From a virus, in IMG/VR virus record IMGVR_UViG_3300033141_003975, positions 1 to 61,348 of that record: 61,348 nucleotides of DNA; one strand, 5' to 3'. A program made the translations under genes and the position numbers. Positions 50,723 through 57,723 of the stretch are shown one piece after another. Under the pieces are notes generated by a model. That model did not search any database. It was not told where the DNA came from and saw only the letters and a list, made by a program, of their open reading frames with translations. Position 1 is the stretch's first letter, and the number at the start of each line of letters is the position of its first letter.

Positions 50723-51135
50723 GATTTGAACAAGACAAGGCATCGTATTGGGCATTCCTCCGTGAGATATCATGCTACTCCGATATCGCTTGCGAGGTGT
50801 TGAAAAACCACTGGTCGAATTCCTTTATTGGCATTGGTTTTTACCCGTGGGCATCTCCGTTCAGACACCTCCCTGCGCGAGTGCCTGACACTGAGGACGA
50901 ATGGGGTGAGTATTTCGTCAAGTTCCCTGGAGACATCGTGCCCATCCCCCTCGACGCTTCCTGGGCAGGAGCGCCTCCGAAAGTAACGGAGGTGGATGAG
51001 GAGCACGGGTTTGCAAAGGTCGAGATGCTCCCGAGCCAAGCGCTCAATTGCCACTACCCCCCTTTACTTCATGAGATATTGTGGTCAACAGACTGCTTGT
51101 ATCTAGCCAGGAGGATTTTCATCACGCTTCCTTGA
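50719..51135 (+). CDS. block B family A-like protein, 138 aa
   Basis: It starts MRFEQDKASYWAFLREISCY. The middle (KFPGDIVPIPLDASWAGAPP, then VEMLPSQALNCHYPPLLHEI, YLARRIFITLP) follows the family A order of PGD, PP, AL and a final hydrophobic-LP. The similarity is weaker than between the copies at 43064 and 46673. GGAGAACTATC precedes ATG, which overlaps the clamp stop. Confidence 0.52.
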   Translation: MRFEQDKASYWAFLREISCYSDIACEVLKNHWSNSFIGIGFYPWASPFRHLPARVPDTEDEWGEYFVKFPGDIVPIPLDASWAGAPPKVTEVDEEHGFAKVEMLPSQALNCHYPPLLHEILWSTDCLYLARRIFITLP

Positions 51136-51155
51136 GGCTCGATATCAGAAATTAA

Positions 51156-51185
51156 AGGCCCGCTGAAGCCTTGATTCAGTAGGAG
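51156..51185 (+). ncRNA. leader pseudoknot, copy 3
   Basis: Stem 1 is AGGC (51156-51159) with GCCT (51168-51171), extendable to 5 bp; stem 2 is CTGAA (51163-51167) with TTCAG (51175-51179). Loop 1 is CCG, loop 2 zero, loop 3 TGA. The SD AGGAG follows 2 nt later. Against copy 2, stem 2 changes C:G to U:A with pairing kept. Confidence 0.6.
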
Positions 51186-51191
51186 ACAACC

Positions 51192-51737
51192 ATGCACAGA
51201 ATCACGAAGCTCGGAGATCGTTTGTTATTGGAGAAATACCGAAACTCATCCCTTGGAGAGGGTTGGTTCATCGTCAAGGAACTAACCCCTGCCACCCCAG
51301 TCACAGAGTTCCTGGCCCCCGCCGTGAACCCTTTGACACACAGTGCCTCGGTCCAGCTCGAAGGTTACAAACTCATCTTCACGTCGCACAAATCAGTACA
51401 CCTGCTTCGACCAGGCACTGACACTCGCGGCTCCTCCCGCTGGGAACCCACAGAGACAATCCCCTTTGACAAACTCCTCGGTCTACTTCGCTGGACTGAC
51501 GAGAATGGGGTTATTGACTTTGCCGAAGTCGATATTTGTGATGAATCCATTCACACAGATGTTGGCAAACACGCAGAGGATGTCGCAAAGATGATCCGCA
51601 AGGAATTTAATTCTTTGATTGAGGTAACAGCAGACAGTGGTATTGTGCAAATATCCCAGACCTTTGGCAAGCGGGACTACTTCCTTGGGTTTATCTGTGG
51701 TGCCGCTGTAGCATTGGAACAGAAAGGAGAAGTGTGA
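51192..51737 (+). CDS. block B mosaic family E/D protein with leader pseudoknot, 181 aa
   Basis: The N terminus (MHRITKLGDRLLLEKYRNSS, LGEGWFIVKEL) is family E; the C terminus (AKMIRKEFNSLIEVTADSGI, FLGFICGAAVALEQKG) is family D. It thus joins parts found in separate proteins at 49246 and 45441. It is preceded by leader pseudoknot copy 3, like the other family D gene. Function unknown. AGGAGACAACC precedes ATG. Confidence 0.58.
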   Translation: MHRITKLGDRLLLEKYRNSSLGEGWFIVKELTPATPVTEFLAPAVNPLTHSASVQLEGYKLIFTSHKSVHLLRPGTDTRGSSRWEPTETIPFDKLLGLLRWTDENGVIDFAEVDICDESIHTDVGKHAEDVAKMIRKEFNSLIEVTADSGIVQISQTFGKRDYFLGFICGAAVALEQKGEV

Positions 51738-52105
51738 TGTCCGTGTTCGTGAATTGCTCAAACCATATCATTGACACGTGGTCAGCCGAGCAAAGGGAAG
51801 CAGCTCATGCTTTGGGTTGTGAGCATTTGGTGGACCGCCCGTTCCCGAATGTAGATCCCGAGGCTGATGAGGAAACAATAGGTGAATTAGCCTGGGGGCT
51901 CGCCCAATCCCTCAGATACATCCTCGACAGCGACCCGCCTGGTGTAGTCATGATCCAAGGCGAATCAACCCTTGTGTTTCGCACGGTATCCATACTCAAG
52001 AGTTTGGGTATTGTGTGTGTGGCAGCAACAACAAAGCGCGAAGTCGAAGAGCGTGATGGGAAGAAAATCTCAATCTTTCGTTTTGTTCAACTTCGCCAAT
52101 ACTGA
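51737..52105 (+). CDS. Csx20-like protein (putative cyclic-oligonucleotide-binding)
   Basis: The 122-residue protein starts MSVFVNCSNHIIDTWSAEQR and contains PPGVVMIQGESTLVFRTVSI, GIVCVAATTKREVEERDG and the ending FRFVQLRQY. This series (NH..T..Q, LVQGE/D, A/YATTxR, a basic aromatic end) is that of a small Rossmann-like family annotated as CRISPR-associated Csx20 in type III loci and proposed to act on cyclic oligoadenylates. In a phage it could be a counter-defence protein that binds or degrades such signals. The match is from memory of the family; a generic Rossmann protein is the alternative. AAGGAG lies 7 nt before ATG. Confidence 0.5.
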   Translation: MSVFVNCSNHIIDTWSAEQREAAHALGCEHLVDRPFPNVDPEADEETIGELAWGLAQSLRYILDSDPPGVVMIQGESTLVFRTVSILKSLGIVCVAATTKREVEERDGKKISIFRFVQLRQY

Positions 52106-52116
52106 GGAGATGGAAT

Positions 52117-52473
52117 ATGATAAATGTGCCAGAGGATCTTGAAGACTACATCGAGGATGCGCATGAAGCTCTGTTGCAGTACTTCAATTACGACGTCCTC
52201 GCTTTCATGCTTGACGATCTGACCCGACTCGCAGATTACTGTCTCGGCCAGTCTCAAGCGCGGGCTTGGGAAGACGAAGCCGCGCGTGCTATTGCGAAAG
52301 ACTTACTCCGTAGACTTACAAGCGATGGGCGCTTTACTTACGAAACGGACAGCGTATTGGCAATCGACCTCGCTTGTTTCTTTCGCGTAACACTCCAGGC
52401 CGTCTCCGCCGTAATCGCAACAATGGCAATCTCGGGCGAAACAATACAGGTGGTGTCCAAACGAGATATATAG
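52117..52473 (+). CDS. hypothetical helical protein, 118 aa
   Basis: It starts MINVPEDLEDYIEDAHEALL. The protein is almost entirely helical and acidic, with SQARAWEDEAARAIAKDLLR and an Ala/Val-rich C-terminal helix (FFRVTLQAVSAVIATMAI) that could be a membrane segment or a buried helix. No family is recognised. GAGGAGATGGAAT precedes ATG. Confidence 0.52.
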   Translation: MINVPEDLEDYIEDAHEALLQYFNYDVLAFMLDDLTRLADYCLGQSQARAWEDEAARAIAKDLLRRLTSDGRFTYETDSVLAIDLACFFRVTLQAVSAVIATMAISGETIQVVSKRDI

Positions 52474-52488
52474 AAAGGATGAGTCACT

Positions 52489-53163
52489 ATGCCTCAAGTA
52501 TTATACGTAATGGGTAAGTCGGAAGGAGAGCTCCAGTATAAGGAGAAGCTTCCAATACGGAAACGGAGTCAGGAATGGACCCTTACCACCCACCCTGACA
52601 CGGTTTTTGTCGGAGACAGCGGGCGCGTGATATTCCGCCGCGATCTCCCGTTCTGGTCCACCCCTAATGGAGAAGCTCTACTAAAACGAGCCCCTCACCC
52701 TTGGATGGAGGAGGAGATGTTGGAGGCTTGGGATAAACTCGAACTCGCCCTCTGCACCGCCTCCCCCGTCTCCGGTTACTACACCCTCCCGTATGGCAAA
52801 GACACTGCCATAGCCCCAGTCTCTCCCAACCGCCCTACCCCCTTCTACCCTCTAGGCAAAGTGGAGCTTTGTGTCTGGATCACGCGAATGCAGCCTACGC
52901 ATATAGGGGTGTGGAACGGGAAGTTGGGTGCCTTGCTGTGGACGGATGAGGACGGGCTCGTAGGTGCGACGCTCAGCTTCAAACCCAACCCCAGCTTCTA
53001 TGCATGGCTAGTGCCGGATGAGTGCACTTGGTGGGATATTGTTCTTGAGAAAGGGAAGTTCAGGGCGGTACCTGCCATTGGACGGGATGATTCCTTGGGC
53101 TGTGTCCATGCTGATTCAGCCAGAGCAGCTGTGGAACAATTCCTTGAGGATGAGTCAGAGTAG
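52489..53163 (+). CDS. hypothetical protein, 224 aa
   Basis: The last rightward gene. It starts MPQVLYVMGKSEGELQYKEK and contains TVFVGDSGRVIFRRDLPFWS, VELCVWITRMQPTHIGVWNG and the C-terminal unit HADSARAAVEQFLEDE. The PLGKVELCVWI/HIGVWNGKLGALLW region vaguely resembles the family A core. No known function. Its last 9 bases overlap the convergent methyltransferase gene, with no terminator between them. Confidence 0.5.
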   Translation: MPQVLYVMGKSEGELQYKEKLPIRKRSQEWTLTTHPDTVFVGDSGRVIFRRDLPFWSTPNGEALLKRAPHPWMEEEMLEAWDKLELALCTASPVSGYYTLPYGKDTAIAPVSPNRPTPFYPLGKVELCVWITRMQPTHIGVWNGKLGALLWTDEDGLVGATLSFKPNPSFYAWLVPDECTWWDIVLEKGKFRAVPAIGRDDSLGCVHADSARAAVEQFLEDESE

Positions 53164-54003
53164 TGAGTCTTGTGTGAGGAAGGGCACCTTAATCCAGTTG
53201 GCCATGAGTTGCCCTTCCCGCATCCCAATTGGCGTATGAACAAACTCTCGGGCCCTCTCCACATAATACACTTGCTCATCATACCCAATCCCCTTCCTCC
53301 CCAAATACTCAGCCACTTTCACGGTCGTCCCTATCCCGCAGAACGGGTCCAGCACATACTCCCCCTTCTCTGAATAGAGCTGTATCACACGATAAGGTAT
53401 TTCCTCGGGGAATGGGCACGGATGCGGGAGTGCGTGAGGCGGCACGGGCGGTATATGCCACACATCATTGGCCACTTCCTTCAAAAACAAATCATCCACT
53501 TCCAATTCCTCCTCCATCTCCCACACCCTATTCCCGGGCTTCCGATACACCTGCACCCTCTCAGTCATTATATTCGGATAATACTTCCCAGGATAAGGCT
53601 TTTGAATAAACACTCCTGCCCGCTTCACACCCCCCGTCACCTTGTGCCACACAATCTCCTCATGGAAATCCCATCCCACTTCCTTGACCATCTTCACCAG
53701 GAACTCCTGTGGGAAAGGTATCCTCATCCCCCCAACCAGTATTGTCCCGATCACTACGGCACAAAACCCGCCAGGTACAGTCACACGCTGCACTTCCCCA
53801 AAACACTCCACAGTAAGTGTATGCAAGAACTCATAATACTCATCCATATTTCCTGCGCGGGTACGGTACCAGGTATTCGGATTCTCGATATGCTTCGCGT
53901 AGTCAATCGAGTTCCAATACGGGGGACTGGTGACAGTCAACGCCACCTGGTTGTCCTTGAGAGGCAGGTTGCGACAGTCGCATTGTTCAAGTATTGGTGT
54001 CAT
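53155..54003 (-). CDS. second beta-class DNA methyltransferase
   Basis: The 282-residue protein has motif IV VTSPPYW (24-30) and motif I VLDPFCGIGTTVKV (about 217-230), the beta-class order. It differs from the methyltransferase at 7470 in its central target-recognition region (HKVTGGVKRAGVFIQKPYPG), so the target is probably different. No restriction partner is present. It is the distal gene of the early leftward operon and converges with block B. GGAGATGAAAG precedes ATG. Confidence 0.87.
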   Translation of the reverse strand: MTPILEQCDCRNLPLKDNQVALTVTSPPYWNSIDYAKHIENPNTWYRTRAGNMDEYYEFLHTLTVECFGEVQRVTVPGGFCAVVIGTILVGGMRIPFPQEFLVKMVKEVGWDFHEEIVWHKVTGGVKRAGVFIQKPYPGKYYPNIMTERVQVYRKPGNRVWEMEEELEVDDLFLKEVANDVWHIPPVPPHALPHPCPFPEEIPYRVIQLYSEKGEYVLDPFCGIGTTVKVAEYLGRKGIGYDEQVYYVERAREFVHTPIGMREGQLMANWIKVPFLTQDSLL

Positions 54004-54099
54004 CTTTCATCTCCATAATACACTTCCGGGCTGGGGCAAACACTCTAAAACCGTCAGCCTGGTGGTGGGCAAGCTTGGCGGGACCCCAGCCCAGAATCT
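54004..54099 (-). other. structured intergenic segment
   Basis: A 9-bp inverted repeat, GGGCTGGGG (54028-54036) and CCCCAGCCC (54084-54092), encloses 47 nt containing GCCAAGCTTGCC-like smaller pairings. It lies between the lipoprotein stop and the methyltransferase SD. No T-run follows on either strand. It may be a leader structure or a processed RNA; nothing matches a class I know. Confidence 0.4.
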
Positions 54100-54513
54100 T
54101 CAATTCGTATAAGCGGATCGAAACTCAGTGGGCAAGACAACCGGTTCCACCCACCGTGTGGCACTCTCGATGATTTCATAACTCAGTGACGGTAACGCAC
54201 GCAACACCTCTGCCAGATCCTCCACAGACCCTCCCTGCGTCGTCACGTTTATCTCATACAGATTCCCTTTTATGGTTCCGTAGTGGATGCGCTGAGACTG
54301 ATACAACCCAGTCCCGTGCACGTGGCTTTGTACTGGAACTGCATCCACAACAGCTGACACTTTGACAGACGTTGCAGCTCCAGGTTCAGCTTGTAACTGC
54401 TCCCACGAAAACCTCACAACATTCTGCTCAATACAATCAGCTTCCCATTTCGAGACTTGCGAGCCTGCACACCCGAGCAACGCCACAAGCAAAACTCCTG
54501 CCAACACTTTCAT
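54100..54513 (-). CDS. predicted lipoprotein, 137 aa
   Basis: The N terminus MKVLAGVLLVALLGCAGS is a signal peptide with a lipobox (ALLGC), so Cys15 would be lipidated. The mature part has beta-like segments (TSVKVSAVVDAVPVQSHVHG, NLYEINVTTQGG) and no recognised domain. Phage lipoproteins often act in superinfection exclusion or as outer-membrane spanins, but this one is long for the latter. It is expressed from the early operon, which favours exclusion. GGAGGTGGAGA precedes ATG. Confidence 0.68.
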   Translation of the reverse strand: MKVLAGVLLVALLGCAGSQVSKWEADCIEQNVVRFSWEQLQAEPGAATSVKVSAVVDAVPVQSHVHGTGLYQSQRIHYGTIKGNLYEINVTTQGGSVEDLAEVLRALPSLSYEIIESATRWVEPVVLPTEFRSAYTN

Positions 54514-55436
54514 TCTCCACCTCCTGTGAACAGTTTCCCTTGCTCATATCGCGACACCCTCATCCACCCCCCACGCACGCCTTCGGGGCTGAAGGTATCC
54601 GTTCGCGCGGAGATCCGTACCAGAAGCTCCGCCCCCTCGCCTATTGTGACGCCAGGATTCGACCCTGGTGCCTTTCTCAACACCCCCACAGCCCCATCCC
54701 GCAACACGAAGCTTGCCTCTGCCTCGCGTGCGAAGTTCCAAATCATCGACCCCCCTGACAGATTCCCCGTCAACAAGCTCCCACTTCCTTGCTCCACAAC
54801 AACTTCCCCTCCAACAGCCTCTATATTCACCAGAGCTTTCGCCTCAGGTTCACTCCGCAACATCACTACACTATTCCTCCCTTTCACACACAATCCCCCA
54901 TTTGATACCAGGGCCAAAACACGCGCTCCTTCACCTGCAAACACTTCCGCTTTCCCTCCTCCGTCCAGTTCAAGTGTGACGCTCTGCTCGGCAGGCAAAC
55001 GCACTTGTGCGAAACTCCCTTCCCCATACACTTGTACAAGCGGTGGCTTTGCCTCAGCTTCCTGCACTTCCACTTCCACCCCCCCTTTCCTGCACACATA
55101 CAACTCCCCCTGCGGGTACAACACGACGTCCTTCATCTTCGTGTTCGGGTAGGTCGCGATATACGGCCTGTCGACGCAGACATACGTGCCGTCTTGCAAC
55201 AGCCACCATTTCTGCCACTCTGCCAAAGCCTTCATCAGTGCTTTCTTCTTCTTTGCCGTCAGATCAATCGAGCAGGACAGAAACCACTGCTGCGGATTCG
55301 CCGCGAAATGCTTCCCCGTGTCCGGCGGTGTAGCCACTACACGCACTTCATCCTCTACCACAGGATCTAAAGTATCCCGCCACCACATAGCCTCGTCATC
55401 AGGCAGCAACGCCAGTACCACTTCCTCTTGAAACAT
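54510..55436 (-). CDS. hypothetical protein with beta-repeat C-terminal part, 308 aa
   Basis: The N-terminal 120 residues hold a helix with a Lys run (DLTAKKKKALMKALAEWQKW). From about 125 on, short beta strands repeat (SVTLELDGGGKAEVFAGEGA, ALVNIEAVGGEVVVEQGSGS, LLTGNLSGGSMIWNF), resembling a beta-helix or adhesin-like stack. No family is recognised. There is no signal peptide, although the neighbours downstream and upstream include exported proteins. Confidence 0.5.
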   Translation of the reverse strand: MFQEEVVLALLPDDEAMWWRDTLDPVVEDEVRVVATPPDTGKHFAANPQQWFLSCSIDLTAKKKKALMKALAEWQKWWLLQDGTYVCVDRPYIATYPNTKMKDVVLYPQGELYVCRKGGVEVEVQEAEAKPPLVQVYGEGSFAQVRLPAEQSVTLELDGGGKAEVFAGEGARVLALVSNGGLCVKGRNSVVMLRSEPEAKALVNIEAVGGEVVVEQGSGSLLTGNLSGGSMIWNFAREAEASFVLRDGAVGVLRKAPGSNPGVTIGEGAELLVRISARTDTFSPEGVRGGWMRVSRYEQGKLFTGGGE

Positions 55437-55974
55437 AATCCTTTTCCTTTCTCATTAACTTTTGTAAATACGTGCGTGAAACATACAGGTCGTAATTCTC
55501 CGCCAACATCTCAACACACATCATCCACGAACACCCGCACTTCCGCCACTTCCTCACACAGTCAAGACACTCCCTCGGCACTTCCTGCACCATACTTCTA
55601 CTCCTCCTCCGCCACCGATCATGGCAGGATCGCGAACAAAACATCCTCCACGAATTACTCTCAAACAGCCTCCCACACTGTTTGCATTTGTGCCTATACT
55701 TCCTCCGCCTCTTTGCTAAATAACACTCTCTGGAACAAAACAGCTTCTTACTCTTCGGTCCTACAATCATTGTCTTCCCACAATACCTACACTTCCTTCG
55801 CACTTTTGGAGGAAAGCGGGAGCATCCGCATGACTTCTTATTCCCATTGAGTATTGCAGAGTAGGATATGGTACAGGTCTTCCCACAGTCACAAATTGCA
55901 CTCAAATACTGCTTACTTGCTATCCCCGTAATCACCAACTTCCCCACTCTCATTCCCTTATATTTCGTTCCCAT
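55399..55974 (-). CDS. zinc-finger protein, homing-endonuclease-like DNA-binding type
   Basis: The 191-residue protein starts MGTKYKGMRVGKLVITGIAS, then CDCGKTCTISYSAIL and KKSCGCSRFPP. This is the N-terminal pattern of phage HNH/AP2 homing endonuclease-like proteins that end this unit with SCGC. Two further treble-clef-like zinc units follow (CRYCGKTMIVG...FCSREC and CKQCGRLFESN...FCSRSC), and then CLDCVRKWRKCGC. No catalytic HNH residues are evident, so DNA binding is more likely than cleavage. ATG 55974 follows AAGGAGTGGAAG. Confidence 0.6.
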   Translation of the reverse strand: MGTKYKGMRVGKLVITGIASKQYLSAICDCGKTCTISYSAILNGNKKSCGCSRFPPKVRRKCRYCGKTMIVGPKSKKLFCSRECYLAKRRRKYRHKCKQCGRLFESNSWRMFCSRSCHDRWRRRSRSMVQEVPRECLDCVRKWRKCGCSWMMCVEMLAENYDLYVSRTYLQKLMRKEKDYVSRGSGTGVAA

Positions 55975-56554
55975 CTTCCACTCCTTGCACACTCATCTTC
56001 GACACCAAATCCCATTTCTTCAGTGTGCCGAAGTCCAGCGTTCCCAACCACCCCCCGATACACCGCCTGCGCTCGAAAACCCCGTCGCCGAATTCTTTAT
56101 AGGGTGTCACGATATTGGCGCGCAACTCCTCCGGCCATTCCTTCGGCCATTCCCTTGCTCCCTGAAACAGCGGGGTTCCTTCGATGCAGATGAGATTTTG
56201 GTGAGAGACGAGATAGCCCAGCCTTCGCCACGTCCGGCAGAAGCAGCCTTTGGCCCCAACCCAGTGTCCAACATACGTGGACTGGATGAGCAAATTACTT
56301 CCTTGGAACACGAACGAGACTGGTGAACAATTCTCGGACTTCTCCACTTCTCGACACAAAGCCACAATCTCCGACTCCGGTATTTCCTCTCGGACATATA
56401 TCGCCAGAAATCCCTTGCGGTGATTGAGATACGCTAACGGATACAGCGCCTCTCCATCCTCCCCTGTCTTGACATACAACTCCTTGCCGGAGAAGGATCG
56501 TGGGAATATATGGAAGCGGACATGCGGGAATTTCGTACTGGCCAGCTTATACAT
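55958..56554 (-). CDS. hypothetical protein, 198 aa
   Basis: It starts MYKLASTKFPHVRFHIFPRS and contains GFLAIYVREEIPESEIVALC, SPVSFVFQGSNLLIQSTYVG and the segment GHWVGAKGCFCRTW. No family is recognised. ATG 56554 follows AAGGAG. It overlaps the zinc-finger gene and stands directly downstream of the holin-like gene. Confidence 0.5.
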   Translation of the reverse strand: MYKLASTKFPHVRFHIFPRSFSGKELYVKTGEDGEALYPLAYLNHRKGFLAIYVREEIPESEIVALCREVEKSENCSPVSFVFQGSNLLIQSTYVGHWVGAKGCFCRTWRRLGYLVSHQNLICIEGTPLFQGAREWPKEWPEELRANIVTPYKEFGDGVFERRRCIGGWLGTLDFGTLKKWDLVSKMSVQGVEDGNEI

Positions 56555-56556
56555 AC

Positions 56557-56811
56557 TCACTCCTTCGGCAAATCAAGCTTCTGTTTCTTTTTCACGATGT
56601 GTAGAGGTTTCTCAGCCTTCACCCCACCCCATATCTGCGTCAGGACGCCAATAATGGCCATAGCTGCGGCTATCAGGGACGAGATATCCTGTGTGAGCGT
56701 GGCAATCTGTTCCTCACTCAAATCCACCCCCCACACTCCTACAATCATAGCCACTACGGTAAGTATGGCTCCAATCCCTCGACGACTCTGCAAGAAATGC
56801 TTCGATTCCAT
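56557..56811 (-). CDS. holin-like two-span membrane protein, 84 aa
   Basis: It starts MESKHFLQSRRGIGAILTVV. Two transmembrane helices (GAILTVVAMIVGVWGV and LIAAAMAIIGVLTQIWGGV) are separated by a short acidic segment, with a basic tail (VKKKQKLDLPKE). This matches small phage holin-like proteins that begin with xSKxxxxS and end with G(R/G)VKA. It is transcribed with the early leftward operon, not next to the endolysin, so either timing or function differs from a classical holin. AAAGGAGGAAGTAAA is a strong SD. Confidence 0.62.
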   Translation of the reverse strand: MESKHFLQSRRGIGAILTVVAMIVGVWGVDLSEEQIATLTQDISSLIAAAMAIIGVLTQIWGGVKAEKPLHIVKKKQKLDLPKE

Positions 56812-56824
56812 TTTACTTCCTCCT

Positions 56825-57370
56825 TTAGAATCTCGGATTACCTCCAATGTTCGTCGGACTGAGCAAAATCACTAACTCAATACTCCCCCAACTCATCTTC
56901 CCTGTGTCAGTGGTATATAGCATCAATGTGAAGGATTCCATTGTGCTTAGATCCACCTTGTACACCCCCCAGTTCACAATACCGCCACTCCCTGGATCAC
57001 TAACTCCTTCTGTCATCGATGTCACATTGAGCTGCACCATATCAGGTGTGGCTGCTCCTTGTAGTGCTGATCCCAGCGCGCAGAAACTCGCATTCGATAT
57101 TGACCCTTCCGCCATAACGAACCTGCCATTAGACATTCCAGAGGCGAGTTGTATTACAGCACTGTCTGCACTCCAAGTACGTATTGGCTTCATTGCCAAT
57201 CTGTAATTCGTACTCGCAGCTTCCACTGTGCTGCTTGCAATACTTGCTCTGAAATAATCTGGCCACCCAGACATCAACCCGCGCCTTTGCGCCAAATCAT
57301 ACTCAATCTCCCCAAATACATTTCCTGTCAGGACCAGGACCAGAATTGTTGGTAGTAACACTTTCTTCAT
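56825..57370 (-). CDS. exported protein of unknown function, 181 aa
   Basis: A signal peptide (MKKVLLPTILVLVLTGNVFG) precedes a beta-rich mature part (NYRLAMKPIRTWSADSAVIQ, SFTLMLYTTDTGKMSWGSIE). No family is recognised. It lies between the HNH nuclease and the holin-like gene and has a strong SD (CGGAGGTAAGAA). It would act in the periplasm or outside the cell. Confidence 0.6.
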   Translation of the reverse strand: MKKVLLPTILVLVLTGNVFGEIEYDLAQRRGLMSGWPDYFRASIASSTVEAASTNYRLAMKPIRTWSADSAVIQLASGMSNGRFVMAEGSISNASFCALGSALQGAATPDMVQLNVTSMTEGVSDPGSGGIVNWGVYKVDLSTMESFTLMLYTTDTGKMSWGSIELVILLSPTNIGGNPRF

Positions 57371-57723
57371 TTCTTACCTCCGAAAACCTCTCTTGCGGTT
57401 TTTTTGTTATGGCAACTCGCACACAACGGTTGCCAATTACTCCTTCGCCAGAACAACTTCAAATCCCCCTTGTGAGGTATAATGTGGTCCACAACCTCGG
57501 ACGGCTTCCCACATATAGCACACACGGGATGTCTTTTCAAAAACACCTTTCTCGCCTCTCTCCACTTGTGCCCATACCCTCGCTTCGGTGCCGAGGGTCT
57601 CCGCTCATCAATACACTCCCTCTCTTGCTGACGCTTGATCCTCTCGTGCTCAGGGCAGCGTCTACCCGAGGTTATCACTCTACCACACCCTGGTACGCAA
57701 CAGAACTTTTTCACAGTCGGCAT
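57367..57723 (-). CDS. HNH endonuclease
   Basis: The 118-residue protein has an N-terminal zinc unit (CCVPGCGRVITSGRRCPEH), then KWREARKVFLKRHPVCAICG and VVDHIIPHKGDLKLFWRRSN, and finally WQPLCASCHNKKT. This gives the DH...N...H HNH active site with two CxxC zinc ligand pairs. Phage HNH proteins of this size often assist terminase in DNA packaging when next to it. Here the gene lies next to the UvrD-like helicase, so repair, replication or homing is more likely. AGGAGTGTGAAAG precedes ATG. Confidence 0.87.
   Translation of the reverse strand: MPTVKKFCCVPGCGRVITSGRRCPEHERIKRQQERECIDERRPSAPKRGYGHKWREARKVFLKRHPVCAICGKPSEVVDHIIPHKGDLKLFWRRSNWQPLCASCHNKKTAREVFGGKK

Noticed and set aside
54457-55152. 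231-codon frame opposite the lipoprotein and beta-repeat genes
   Set aside because: Ser/Pro/Thr-rich antisense shadow without an SD or domain.
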